Assembly (NCBI GenBank): GCA_028673005.1
Contig: CM054117.1
Span: 34,692,561 to 34,756,560, forward strand
Length of the DNA: 64,000 nucleotides
Reading direction: 5' to 3'
DNA from: Tanypteryx hageni
Taxonomy: Eukaryota; Arthropoda; Insecta; Odonata; Petaluridae
Below, piece by piece: positions 12,551 to 24,589 of this stretch. Both the position numbers and the translations under genes were made by a program. The notes under the pieces were generated by a model. That model did not search any database. It was not told where the DNA came from and saw nothing but the letters and a program-made list of their open reading frames with translations. The stretch's first letter is position 1. Each line of letters begins with the position of its first letter.

Positions 12551-13025
12551 GCAAAGGCTAATGGTTTTCTTGAGAATACATGCTCCTAAGCCTTTGTGAT
12601 AATATCTGTCGGTTAAATGGTGGGATATTCCATGGGCATCGCAATACATAGAAGGTCAAGGATTCGTCCTGCTGAGGTTTCCCATAACCCTGTTAAACGA
12701 GGCTAGTGGAAAGGAACTGTGTGGTACGTTGAAGACAGCCGCTAATCATCCATGGTACCCTCCCTCTGAGCCTCCTACCCTGTGGAGTGTTCCGAGTGAA
12801 AATACTTCACGATTCTTAACTTGGGTTTTTCTTAAAGGTGGAGGTTATTGTCCCTATAAACTTTCATCTCTTCTCCATATGCATTGGACCCTTATATTCT
12901 GGTAGTCTTTCTCTAAAATTTATCCAGGAAAGATCGCTCCAAAGTTGTGCTTTTGAGGTATTATTACTTCCGTTAAATGTTACTCTGTGTACATATTTGT
13001 CATCATAAGAAAATTTATTAAATTA
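12551..13025. other. Interior of hAT nest, unclassified
   Basis: Unique-looking sequence with no domain or terminal repeat recognised. It is moderately GC-rich around 12640-12790 and could be part of an old retroelement tail. Confidence 0.3.
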
Positions 13026-14191
13026 TTAGCGTAATTGTCCGTCAAATATGACGGGTATGCATGGATTAAGTATTAAATTTAAGGTACTTCCCATTCTTCC
13101 TCCTCTTCTCTCCTCTCTCCCATCCTCCTCCCTCCCATTCTCCATCCCTCCCCCCTCTCTCCTTCTCTGGAAAAATAGACTTCCTAGTCTCAACCTCGCC
13201 CTAATAAAGACCATTATCTATCCAATTCTTTCTCCTCTGTCTCCTTCCCTCTCTCTCCCCATTTACCTCTATTTTTCTCACTATCTCTGCCTCTCCCCTT
13301 CCCCCTTCTCTTGAAAAATAAACTTCCTAGTCTCAATCTTTCCCTAATAAAGACCATTATCTATCTATCTCCCCTATCCCTGCTTCTCTGTCTCCCTCCC
13401 TCTCTCCCTTTATCTCTCTCTTCCTCATTATCTCTCCTCCTGTCTCTCTCCTTTTTTCATCCTCTCTTCTATTAAAACATTCAAAGCACACTTTCCTTAC
13501 GTATACACATACATATGTAGTACTAGGGGATCCACCCTTAAAAATTTTTTTTGGGGCTCTTGAACTTAAAAACTTCCCGTTTTCGCAATTTTTTCCTCTG
13601 TTTGTGAGTAATAAATACTCATTCTGAATTTTTTCCGCATTCTAGCTCATACAGAAGTAAGAAATAGTTTGCGTTACGCACTTAAGTGCGGTTATAATAT
13701 AGAGAGATATGAATTGAGACGACAATAAAATCTCTAGGTTTAACAATAATGCGGTCAGCAAGGGTACATATCGTTAAAAAGCTTACATTTTCCCAGTAAA
13801 TACGATTTAAACGTATTACTTGAGCGATTTAGAAACGTAGGTAAAATGTAATGATAAGAATAAGAAACATCATTTATTTTTCTTTGAAAAGGTTTAGGTT
13901 CGAAGATCCTAGGCCAATTCTATCTAATTTTAATTTGCAAAAGAGCAAAAGCCTGTAAATCGAAAAATCGATTTTTACGTGTTATCTTACGGGAAATAGA
14001 AATCATCTGCTGGAATCGAACCCGGATCTTTATTGGAGATTTTTCTCGTAAATGGCTTTTACTATAAGAATCAAACATACGTACCAAATTTCAATCTTCT
14101 ACCTACTCGGAAAGCTTGTTCAGAATATCAGCCATTAATAGTTAATATTAGTCGAGCATGACCGGATTTATTAGCTCATTATTTAATGAGA
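13026..14191 (-). mobile_element. Helitron-like element, copy i
   Basis: Read on the minus strand, the 3' terminus has an imperfect palindrome (CCCGTCATATTTGACGGA) at about 13039-13056, followed about ten bases later by CTAA and a T (13029-13025). This is the Helitron hairpin-plus-CTRR/T ending. Inside are a pyrimidine-rich tract (plus strand, 13080-13490) holding two copies of a roughly 148-base unit ('cttcctagtctcaa' at about 13180 and 13325), then a body homologous to copy ii. No Rep/helicase gene is present, so it is non-autonomous. Confidence 0.55.
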
Positions 14192-15348
14192 CTAGTATAA
14201 TTGCCCGTCAAATATGACGGGTATGGGCAGATTATGTATTAAAATTAAGGTATTTCCCATTCATCCTCCATTTCTCTCTGCCTCCCTCCCATTCTCTTCC
14301 CTCCCTCTCCCACTTTCCTCTCTCCATCCCTCTCCCCTATTCTCTCTCCCTCCCATTCTCTCTCCCTCGTATTTTCTCTCTTTCTTTTTCTCTTTCTCCA
14401 TCCCTCTCTCCCTCTTATTCTTCACCCTCTTTTCTTCCCATCCTCCCACCCATTCTCCTCCCCTTTTTTCTAAGATTTAATAAACCTTTCTTTCTATCCT
14501 TATTACAAAAGCAGTCCTCAAATCCTCCATTCTTCTACCTAACTCCCGTAACCTATCGCACAATCCTTCACTCTATACATTTTTTACATGCTCGGTTTTT
14601 TTATTAAAAAATCCAGCAAATACCTCCGATAATTTCAATAATATTGAACTTAGCTCATCAAAGCGAGTTCAATCTTTTTTAATAGTATTTCAGCTTTTAA
14701 GGTATACCTTACCGTAAATAACGCAATGAATGTTGTTTACATTGAATTCTATGAAAAGATTTTTCCTCTCCTTTCGTATTTCTCCCCTTCTCGTATTAAT
14801 AGCCTTCAAAGCACGCTTAAACCCATAAGGATTAAAATAACTATAGGATTCCGAGGTTTAACAATGTAATTGGTAGGCAAGGCAACATCCCGTTAAAATG
14901 GCACGATTTCTCCAAAATATGTGAATTAAACATTTAACATGAAGGATTTCTAACTGTAGGCGAAAAAAGAGAAACAGAATAAGAAACCTTATACTTTTCC
15001 CTTTAATATGGTTTATATCGAAAAGTTGTGAGTCTATTTCTTCTAATTCTAATCTCAAAGAGAAGAAAAGTCTGCGCGTCAAAAAGTTGATTTTTACGTG
15101 CTATCTTATGGAGAATGCAAATCATCCCATGGAGTCGAACTCTGGATGTTTTTCCTAAATTTTCCTTCGTCACAGTATTTTTATATCCGAGTAGATTATA
15201 TCTGCCAAATTTCAAGTTTATATCTGTATATTTGTTTGAGTTATTCGCGTTTTAAGAGCGTGACATGGACCAACAAACGGGCGAATATAGCTTCTTATTA
15301 TAAGGGTGGATATTTTGTATGGTATTTGTAATATTAAATTCTAAATTA
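14192..15348 (-). mobile_element. Helitron-like element, copy ii, head-to-tail with copy i
   Basis: Same family and orientation as the preceding element. On the minus strand the palindrome CCCGTCATATTTGACGGG is followed by CAATTATA and then CTAG/T at 14195-14191. A pyrimidine tract follows at 14250-14470. The body at 14840-15215 parallels 13730-14120, for example 'ggtttaacaat' and the shared 'tggaatcgaac'/'tggagtcgaac' segments. No coding capacity recognised. Confidence 0.55.
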
Positions 15349-15895
15349 TCACACTACAGATATATAAAAATAATCGAGTGTCTGAGGCGCTGTCTGGTCA
15401 AGTATAAGTATGTATCCATAACTCAAAAACTACATAACGTAGAGACAAGTTAAATGATTCATTTTAACCGCAATAAAGATTATAGGGTGTTAGATTGGTT
15501 TTTAAACCGATTAACTCGAGCAATTTATTTTTTTAAATATTTTGTTTTCATTTTCCCCATTTAAAAACATGGAGATAAGGGCAGATTATTTTTCATTTGT
15601 ACATTAAATTACTAAATATCATCGTACAAAGTCAGGACAAACTCGAGGACGTAGAAAATAATTAAGTTTAATTTCCCTATGGTGAAATTTGAAATACGGA
15701 TCGAATCTTTCCAAAATTGAGCATATTCTGAAGTTTTTTGAATGAAATGTTTTCCTTTACATGGCGACCGATATTGTTGCCAAACTCAATATCCTTAGCC
15801 GTTGACATTGAAATGAATTAAAAGAATTAGTTATCCATGTAAATAAGAAATGGTATAACAAGCTATTTCTTCAGTTTCAAATATTAATAGACTAG
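15349..15895 (+). mobile_element. 5' part of a Helitron-like element
   Basis: It begins A/TC at 15348/15349, then 'gatatataaaaataat', as at 22786. It is collinear with 22786-23240 and then with 24527-24590, so it lacks both MITEs found in that copy. It ends without the 3' hairpin, just before the purine tract of the longer copy would start. It serves as an empty-site reference. Confidence 0.5.
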
Positions 15896-16308
15896 CATAT
15901 CATAATTATAGTCGTAATTGACATTTATATCGATCCTGTGAGTTTTAAAATTATATTGTATTTATTTAGCAATATTTTAAATTATTGTATTTAAGTAATA
16001 CTTTTGATGTTCTTTAGTTATTGTGTATTAATGAAACCAATGATATTCAACACAACACGTAAACATAAGTTTTAAATTGACCTATTAATGCTAACTTACC
16101 TTTTTTAATTATTTAATGATATAAATAAAAGATGAAATTCGATTATCAGAAGTTATAGAATATTTTCCTCATTGTAGTAAATGTATTGTTGGTATAAACA
16201 AACACTCATTGAAATAATTCATTGCTTAAAGAATCAGCTGATAGTGCGATTCAATCGCTGGCCTATACGTATCTATAATTTATTATAAATAGCTGCTTCT
16301 TACGGAGG
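15896..16308. other. AT-rich spacer in the hAT nest
   Basis: No gene or terminal repeat recognised between the Helitron fragment and the GATGAT tail of the RTE LINE. Confidence 0.4.
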
Positions 16309-18785
16309 ATCATCATCATCATAGGTAGTCTGTCCTTAGACAGGTCCGTGATTATTCTTGGTTAAACCTGGTTCTCCATATACTCCTATTTTCCACTGTC
16401 CTCTTTATATCTTGATAACTCTCTTTCCCTTTCAAATCGTCTATCAGCTGAAACCTTTTCCTACCTCTTTCCCTTTTCCCATCTAGTTTTCCTTCTAACA
16501 CGTCTTTAATCATACTCTCTCTCCTCAGGTAATGTCCAACCCAGTTAGCCTTCCGCTTTCTGATAGTCTGTATAATCATTCGCTTCTCTCCTATTCTTCG
16601 TAGCACTTCATCGTTTTTCATCCTATCTGTCCATTTTATCTTCAGCATTCTCCTCCAAGTCCACATTTTAAAGCTTTCCAAGTATTTGATGTCATTTTTC
16701 CTTAGCGTCCATGTTTCTGCCCCATACAATGCTATACTCCATACGTAGCATTTTATCAACTTCTTGCGGATATCTTCCCTTATATTCCCTGTAAGTAGTT
16801 GTTTCTTTCTCCTGAAAACCGCTTTTGCTTTTCCTATTCTAGTTTTGATCTCATCCGTACATTTTGCCTCTCGTGTTATGATACTTCCAAGGTATTTATA
16901 TTCTGAAACTTGTTCTAATGGCTTTCCCCCAATAGTTATGTTCAGATTCTCTTCTTTACCCGATATTCGAATGACCTTGGATTTTTCTGCATTTATTTCC
17001 ATACCGTATTTTCTACCTGTTATCACTAGTCTATTTATCATTTTTTGTAGATCCTCTTCCTTTCTTGCTAGAAGTACTTGATCATCTTCGTATTTTACTG
17101 TTCTTATAATCCTTCCTCCAATTTTGAAATTCCCTGTGCCTTCTAAAGCTTCTTACATTAGACTTTCTCCATATATATTGAATAGGGTTGGCGATAGGCA
17201 GCAGCCTTGTCTTACTCCTCTACCGATATTTATTCCGCAGGTGTCCACATTCTCAAACCTGACCTTTACAACTTGATTCTCATATAGATTCCTAATCAGT
17301 CTCCTGTCTTTCCAGTCTACACCTATATCCTTTAATATCTTCATCAACTTTACCCAATTTACTCTATCAAAGGCTTTCTGCCAGTCTACGAAACATGCGC
17401 AGATATCTTGACTGTACTCTATTGCCCTTTCTGATATGATTCTAACTACTCCTATAGCATCTCTAGTTCCTCGTCTTTTTCTGAAGCCGAATTGATCTTC
17501 CCCTATTATTTCTTCTGCCTTTTTCTCCAGCCTTTTATTAAGAATCCTCGTGATGATCTTCCATGTGTATGACCGAAGGCTTATCGTTCTGTAATATTTA
17601 CACTGCAGTGCCTTTGGCTTCTTCTTTAGAGGGATCATTGTTACTTCTAGGAAATCCTGAGGCCACTCTCCCGTGTCGTAAATCTTATTAATTAATTTCG
17701 TGATCGCTTTTAGTTCTTCTGATCCTATGACTTTAAGTATCTCAGCCGGTATTCCATCGCTGCCCGTGGCTTTCCCCTTCTTTAGTTCCACTATTGCCTT
17801 TTCTACTTCGCTCTCCATAATACTTGGTCCTAAGTTGTCTTCTTCAATGTTTTCCTCATTTTCCAGTTCTATTTTTGCCGCTCCTGCCTGTTTGCTGTAT
17901 AATTCCTTAATGTATTCTTCCCATACCTGTGCTACATCCTTTGTTTCTGAGACTATCTTGCCATCCGTATTCATAATTCCTTTACCACAAATTCCATTAG
18001 ACTTCTTATCTTCTAATTCCAGTGCCCTAGCGTACATCATATCGTACCGTCCTAACTTCTCCATTTGTTTTATTTCATCGCATTTTCCTTTTATCCAATT
18101 TTCTCTAGCTTTATCTGTTACCCTTCTCAACTCATTGTTTATACGCCTATAGTTGGCTCTACCTTCTTCACTGTTAACGTTTTTCCATTTTCGTCTCTCA
18201 TCCATTTTCTCCAGCATTTCCTTCGTGATCCATGGTTTTCTCTGATTTTCTTCTCTTGTTTTCCAATCTCTTTATCCAAGGTATCCTTGATACTGGTTTT
18301 AATTTCATCCCATTCTATATCAACGGTCTTTGGTCTGTTTTCCAACTTTCTTAGGTTATCTTCTAACTTCATGCTGACTACATCCTGCCTTTCTTTCAGG
18401 TTATCTAGGTCCCAGGTCTGTCTTTCTCTTCTCGTTTTTCTTATTTGTTTGAGCTTTGTACTCACGTCAAGTATTAGAGGCTGTGATCTGAATCAATGTC
18501 TGCTCCTTGCAATGCCTTGGCGTTCTTTATGCTGTTCCTAAATCTTTGTTTTACAAGGATGTAATCTATTTGGCATCTCATTCTATCTCCTGGGCTTTTC
18601 CATGTGTATAACCTTCGTTTATGGTCTTTGAACCATGTATTAGTCACTACAAGGTCATTATTGATGCAGAATTCTACGAGTTTCTCCCCTCCTCGATTTC
18701 TCTTCCCAAGTCCGTATTGCCCGACAACATTTTCTTCCTGTCCTTCTCCGACTATGCTGTTCCAATCTCCCATTATTATGTAGGA

Positions 18786-18787
<2 letters not shown>
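16309..18787 (-). mobile_element. RTE/BovB-like LINE, 5'-truncated, inactive copy
   Basis: Endonuclease part (18787-18474): 'GDWNSIVGEG', 'GLGKRNRGGEKLVEFC', 'KRRLYTWKSPGDR', 'QIDYILV', 'DSDHSL', strongly BovB/RTE-like. Reverse transcriptase (18217-17153, 17152-16352): 'GSDGIPAEILK', 'ACFVDWQKAFDRVNW', 'GVRQGCCLSPTLFNIY', then 'KYEDDQVLLARKEE'. The catalytic YADD has become YEDD, and a CAA-to-TAA change gives a stop at about 17152. The sister copy near the window end retains both. There is also a frame break between endonuclease and RT near 18140-18470. The 3' end is a short UTR with a (GAT)n tail at about 16309-16320, as in RTE elements. The 5' side ends abruptly at a (TA)n tract. Confidence 0.9.

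Positions 18788-18859
<72 letters not shown>
18788..18859. repeat. (TA)n microsatellite
   Basis: About 72 bases of alternating AT abut the truncated RTE LINE on one side and a palindromic-ended 201-base element on the other. Ile-Tyr open frames across it are artefacts. Confidence 0.95.
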
Positions 18860-18861
<2 letters not shown>

Positions 18862-19058
18862 ATGTCAACAAGGTGTTGGGATGAGGAAACCCAGTGAGCA
18901 CTCACCAATCAGACGACTTCAGGTTGGCGAGGCCCCGGGGATGTCGAAGCGACACACGTAAAATAACACAAAAACACAGAAACGTCACTAACGTAAAGCT
19001 TTCGGAACTACTCCTTCTTCAGCTACAGAGAGAGAACTCTGTGACACCTTGTTGACAT

Positions 19059-19060
<2 letters not shown>
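18860..19060. mobile_element. 201-base element with 17-base inverted ends inside (TA)n
   Basis: It begins GGATGTCAACAAGGTGT (18860-18876) and ends with the exact inverse (19044-19060). TA repeats lie on both sides. On the minus strand the interior contains CTGAAGAAGGAGTAGTTCC followed by GAAA, which loosely resembles a hammerhead-ribozyme core as found in some Penelope-like elements and retrozymes, but with an extra base and no clear stem III. A MITE inserted at TA is the simpler reading. Confidence 0.55.

Positions 19061-19122
<62 letters not shown>
19061..19122. repeat. (TA)n microsatellite
   Basis: About 62 bases of alternating AT, the right partner of the tract at 18788-18859. The two were probably a single tract before the 201-base element entered. 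Confidence 0.95.
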
Positions 19123-19125
<3 letters not shown>

Positions 19126-19800
19126 ACGATTAGTCGGTGCTGCAAGCGCTTTAAAAAAAAATCACCATATACCAAGATCTAAACTCGTAAATAAACCAAC
19201 GCGATAGCAGACTTTTTTCTCATTTCAAATTTATTCCCAACTTTACAGCTTATGCCTGTCTGCATAGGATCTTCGGAACGCTTTTTTCCGTCAATTTATA
19301 GCATTTAAAGATTTTCGTTGTTGAAAAGAGGAAAGAATTCACACTTCCGATTAAAACAGATATTTAAGCTAAATCAGTAAGTATTTGAATTTTGCCTTCA
19401 AAAATTAAGAACTCCATTCTTTCTGATAGAAAAGTGTGTTTTTCTCGAATTCGTATCACAATTTTAAGTAATTTAAAAATTCATTTTTTTAAACCTTGAG
19501 CTGAATCCCATGCTTTTCTTATGGGATATTGAAATGGAACATTGGGGTTACAAAGACCCCATAAATATAAACGTTTTTGTGATTTTTCTTGTCGGTTGTG
19601 TCATTCGACCTACCAGCATGCCAAATTTCAGATTTCTAGCCCTTCTAGAAGTACCTTAAAGTTTTGTGTCATTGAGTGAGTGGGTGAGGCACAAGTAGCT
19701 ATATCATTATAGGAGTAGTCGGTGCTCGCATACTGCAAGCGCTTAAAAAAATCACCATACACCAAGATCTAAACTCGTAAATACACCAACGCGATCTCTA
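19123..19800. repeat. Interspersed repeat cluster with 75-base direct repeats
   Basis: A segment 'gtcggtgct...caacgcgat' occurs at 19138-19205 and again at 19723-19795. Between them lie the SINE-like body (19204-19320) and a repeat, 19310-19713, whose homologue is at 20628-21015. No coding sequence. Confidence 0.5.
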
Positions 19801-20627
19801 GGGCAACAGCACTTCAGTCACGTGGAGCCTTTATGTATGAAATAATAAATTCAATGAGTAATAGCAGTATATTTATAATTTTCCGTGAAATTAAGGCAAC
19901 TATCAGTAATTTCCAAATTCCCTGGCAATCGGCTCGTGTCCAAGTTTTCGTAATTCAAGTTTAGTGACTCAGAATGCACTGCATGAGCAATAAGAATAAT
20001 CAACATTAAGACAATGCTCTATACACTAAAATTATGAAAAAATTATGATATTTTCTGTTAAGATTTTGGCATCATCAGTGCCTTTAGCGCGTATTTGGAT
20101 TTAAAAATTGCGAAATGGGTATGACCCCATTATATTTAACAATTGTAATGAGTTAAAATTTCTAGAAAAACTACGAAACACAACATTAAAATACATTTCA
20201 CGTTTTACCGTCACCGCTATCAGGGTTGCTTCCCCGATTGTGATCCCTTATAGCCCTGGAGAAAAAAAAACTTATTCGCTCCTTCCTACAGTCAATAACC
20301 AAAATTTAATCGTCATGTTTGTGCTTTCAGTAGTACGTGAGAATTGCAATTACCTAATTATATAATAATAAAATATAATTGTTGCTTTCCTTTGAGATTC
20401 GTGTTATAGAAGTTCCACTGTATATGTACAAATATTTAAAAATGTTTCCATAACTTTAATTTTCTATTACTCGAATAATTATTACTTTTCCTTGAGATTC
20501 GAGTTGTAAAAGTTCAGCTGTAATTCGTTATGACGTCATTAATTTCTATTAAAAGCATTAAATCACTGCGATCGTAACGTATAATATCAGATCCCTTTAA
20601 AAGCATTGAGGTCGTTGCCATAGCATT
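19801..20627. other. AT-rich sequence in the hAT nest, nothing recognised
   Basis: An 85-codon frame at 20108-20365 has no domain I recognise. No structured repeat seen. Confidence 0.35.
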
Positions 20628-21015
20628 GAAAGATTTTCATTATTGAAAAGAGATAAAATTCACACTTTTTTCCTATTAAAAGCAGATATTTACGCTAATT
20701 CGATAGGTATTTGAATTCTGCTTTCACAAATTAAGAACTCCGTTCTTTTCCCGAATTCGTATCTCAATTTAAAGTAATTTAAAAATGCATTTTTAGAAAG
20801 CCTTGCACTGAATCCCATGCTTTTCTTATGGGGTATTGAAATGAAACATTGGGGTTAAAAAGACCCCATAAATATAAACTTTTTTGTGATTTTTCTCGTT
20901 GGTTCTATCACTCGATCTACCAACATGCCAAATTTCAGATTTCTATCTCTTCTAGAATTACCTAAGAGTTTTGTGTCAGTGAGTGAGTAAGGCACAAGTA
21001 GCTATATTATTATAT
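20628..21015. repeat. Second copy of a ~400-base interspersed repeat
   Basis: It parallels 19310-19713, sharing 'ttggggtt', 'gaccccataaatataaac', 'atgccaaatttcagatttct' and 'ggcacaagtagctatat'. The AT-rich end with 'gagtgagt' just inside resembles Helitron-like termini read on the minus strand, but I do not see a hairpin plus CTRR, so the class is left open. Confidence 0.5.
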
Positions 21016-22785
21016 ATAAGATAAAACCTAAAATACTTCTAGATATGCCAAAAACCTGAAATTCGGCAGGATGATAGGTTATTATGTACAACCAACCAGA
21101 AAAATCGAAAATTACAAATTTTGTTTATTTTTAATGGGGTATTTTTGACTCCAAATTTCTATTTCGATACTCTATAAGAAAAACATGGCAATCTTTGCCG
21201 AGTTTCATAAATTTGCATTCTTAAATAAGTTATAATTCAGATAGAAACTAGGGACGAAAACAATTCTATAGCTAAAAGAATGAAGTTTCTTATTTTTGAA
21301 GACTAAATTCAAATCGGTGCCGAATTGACGAAGAAATATGTTTTTAATCGGAAAAAAGCAGATGCTCAACAATAAAGAACTTCAGCTACCATAGCAACAG
21401 GACAATGCTTTTCAATGGGAATTGGCAATTCGTATGATAATAGCATCGCTTTAATGCTTTTTAATAGGGAAATTATTATTGTCCCATTGATTTCAACCAA
21501 AGACCTATGCATACGATGTCATAATTTTAAAACGTGATATATGTTATTAAATAAAAGAACGTTACTCCTTTCAAATATGGGGGTTGATGAACTGTATATA
21601 ATAATAGCTTTAATTTAGTGCTTCTAAAGAGAATCAGTAGATTGTATTATAATGAAATGATTTATAACTATGGCGTAAACTTATAACGACGTCAAAATCC
21701 AAAAACAGGAAATATTAGAGAATTGTGAAAAAAGTAATCTCGTGTTGGAGCTGAAATTTTAAAGTTATTTAGAGCTTAGTACACATACCCAGATAAACAT
21801 TTGAAAATCTCAATGAATATGTTGTTGCTGCCGTTAAAATGTTTTAAAATTTAAACAAATGGATAAATATTGTCACTTCTAGATGAGCTACAACTTTAAA
21901 ATTTGGCATAAATGTGTGGCTTTAGTACCCTACTGTGGAAAAAGTATAATATTCTTTAAATTGCAAATTTTAGGGATTGTTTTACTCTATTATTGTGACA
22001 CAAGGAAAGAACGAAAATCGGTGCAGAGGTGAAATCTTTAGAGTTAAAAAAATATTTCCATTGATGACATATCTATCTGAAAAATGAATGTTTTATTCAA
22101 GGTGACATGTTTAGGCATAGAGAATATTGTTCTCTAAAACAGAGTCTTTTGTGATCTTCACTGCTTTGTTTGTCATTTTTCGCATTGGTTTGCTTCGATT
22201 TGTTCATTGCTTTGGTCTTTCATTTTATTGGTTTATTTGTTTTATTTGTTTGGTCGTTTATTTGAATGATTTGTCCATTCTGTTTTGTTTGTTTGTTTTG
22301 TTCGTTTATTTTCTGTTTATTTTATTTCTCAAATACAAAGTATTCGGAGAAAGTGTTGTATTCTTTGAAGTGATCGATCATGTCGTTGGGTTAATTAATT
22401 TCTATTGTTTTCTTATTGATTAGTTTTGGTTTGTTTGTTTCGGTTTGATCTTTGGTTCGTTTGTTCCATTTTGTTTTTTAGTTTGTTCTTAGGTTTACTT
22501 TTTTGGAAAAACCAAAATTTTGTTTATAATATATATATTTATTTATTTATAATATATAATATTGTACCCAAAAATTACGCATTTTAATATTTTTTATTGA
22601 TTTTTTATTTCAACGAAGCATTTTGTGATAAACAAAAGTCCTTTGTAAGTGTTATATCTGTAGACGTTGAATTAAAATATTTCTGTTCATTTCCTTTAGT
22701 ATTAGTTTTTCATTTTCAATTGTTCGTCCATGTTTCTTTTCTTTTTCACTAGGCCTTCGTAATCATTACTGCAGTAGACGTATAA
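21016..22785. other. AT-rich interior of hAT nest with TTTG-rich stretch
   Basis: No gene seen. 22150-22500 is rich in tttg/tttat units; the 98-codon Phe/Leu/Ile-rich frame at 22127-22423 (+) is a by-product of that composition. Confidence 0.45.
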
Positions 22786-23242
22786 TCATACTATATATAA
22801 AAATAATTTATTGTGTGAGGCGGTGTCCGGTCAAGTATAAATATGTTTCTATAACTCAAATACTACATAACGTAGAGACCAGTGAAATGTATCATTTTAA
22901 CCGCAATAACGAGTATATGGCGACAGACTTGATTTTAAGCATTAATTCGACAAATTTGTTTTGTTAATATTTTATAATTTAATTTTCCCCAATTAAAAAC
23001 ATGGAGATGAGTGTGGACTATTTTTCATTTGTACATTAAAATTACTAAATATCACCGTACAAAATCAGCCCTTGAATTCTAGGACGAAGAAAATTACGAA
23101 GTTTCATTATCTTACGGTGAAATTTCAAATACTGATCGAATTTTTCCAAAATTGAGCTTTAAACTACATAATCTGGAGTTTTTGAATGAAAAAGTTTTCC
23201 TTTCCATGGCGACCGACATTGTTGCCAAACACAACATCGTAA

Positions 23243-23914
23243 GCTTCAGGCCTTCAGGCCGACTGACAGTCCAGGACTGAACAGTTCGGTCTGGAGGCCA
23301 ATTTTCACACACACGGTCCAGTTTTGCCTTCAGATCGGCCTTCAGATCTCTGTTTCATCGAGTTATCGGTGTGAATGGTTCATGATGGCAACTAAACGTA
23401 CTTCGCAGATTATTAATCTTTTTGTTGACGGTTTTTTTGGTTGCGGTTGGTTCAACTTCTCTTATTTTTGCAATCAAGGCATCCTATGCTTCTTCTTCAT
23501 CCGATTACGGTAATCTTTCGATTTTGCTTTCCATAATGACTCCTTTTCCCGAAATATTTCTATAAATTCTAACAAAAAGTCTTTTGACCTATTGGTCATG
23601 TTCAGTAAATTAACAGTATACAACAATAGCAAAAAAAAAACAAAATTGCGAAAACAAATGTCGGAAAACTGTACACGGGTACTATACAATGCGAGATATG
23701 AAAGCGAACTGCCGGGCGGCCTTCTGTCCACTCCATACACGTCCGATAACAGTTCAGGCCGGTGGATGTATTTTCCGATCCCACAGTCCGTCAGGCCAAT
23801 ATTTTGAACTGAACAGTCCATCTGGCTTCCCCACACACGTACGATAAACCGGATGATCAGTCCTGGGCTGCTCAGGCCGAACTGAAGGCAAAACTGACCG
23901 TGTGTGGGCGCCTT
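23243..23914 (-). mobile_element. MITE with a MADF-domain remnant (PIF/Harbinger-like)
   Basis: Inverted repeats of about 40 bases, containing 'gttttgccttcag', lie at 23295-23340 and 23875-23913. The left one is set in about 50 bases from the edge. TAA flanks both sides (23240-23242, 23915-23917), fitting a TWA target. On the minus strand, from a Met at 23599, the reading is a MADF-type fold: 'FLLEFIEIFREKESLWKAKS', 'DYRNRMKKK', then after a one-base frame break near 23484 'AYDALIAKIREVEPTATKKT' and 'VNKKINNLRSTF'. MADF/Myb-like proteins are the second product of PIF/Harbinger transposons. Comparison with 15780-15830 supports insertion. Confidence 0.6.
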
Positions 23915-23951
23915 AAGACATGGAAATGAATTCCGGTCAGTTTACCTTTAA

Positions 23952-24516
23952 ACGGGCAAGCGGGGTCGCATTTGACCCCACTCAGTTGTTTTGTATATTA
24001 TTGTGAAAAGTTTCACTTTATGCAACTCCTCGATTGTTGTGTTTATTTACTACTAAGTTCCTTCTATGTGAATGAAAATTATTGTAATTTGTTTCATATA
24101 ACAAGATAAATAATAAATGTAGGATTGGGGTCATTATTGACCCCACTACTAACTATATGTAATGAGTGTAAGAATTTTAAATAGCTACAGTATACATTTA
24201 TAATTGCGTAGATTATATATATTATTGTAAGTGTAAAAAATCTTATATAAAAATTGTAAATGAATTTTTTAGTTATTTTCATACCATTATATTCAAATTT
24301 ATCTCATTGTAAGGAAATAAATGAATTATAAAAATCAAGAATAAACAAATATAATGTTTAAAATTTTATGCAACAGTTCTATTTCTTAACCATTTCATTA
24401 TTAATAATTTTTAAAAAATAATCCATACTCCTTTAGTTAAGTTGCTAACTATTTAAATAGATGGGATCAAATCTGACCCCACTTGCCCGGTTACGGTACA
24501 AATTAAGCTTGCCCGT
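23952..24516. mobile_element. piggyBac-like MITE with TTAA target duplication
   Basis: 565 bases run from ACGGGCAAGC at the left to its inverse GCTTGCCCGT at the right, with TTAA directly outside on both sides (23948-23951, 24517-24520). TTAA is the piggyBac target. Internal palindromes of the form GGGGTC-n-GACCCC occur near both ends and at about 24127-24142. No transposase. Confidence 0.75.
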
Positions 24517-24589
24517 TTAAAGGATAGTTATTCATATCAATAAGAGATGGCATAACAAGCTATTTCTTCAGATTCAAATATTGAAAGGC

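Noticed and set aside
16764..18541. Plus-strand frames of 105-158 codons over the RTE LINE
   Set aside because: Shadows of the minus-strand reverse transcriptase; no domain in their own frame.
22127..22423. 98-codon hydrophobic frame resembling a membrane protein
   Set aside because: Built from tttg/tttat low-complexity sequence; a membrane-like reading follows from T-richness alone.
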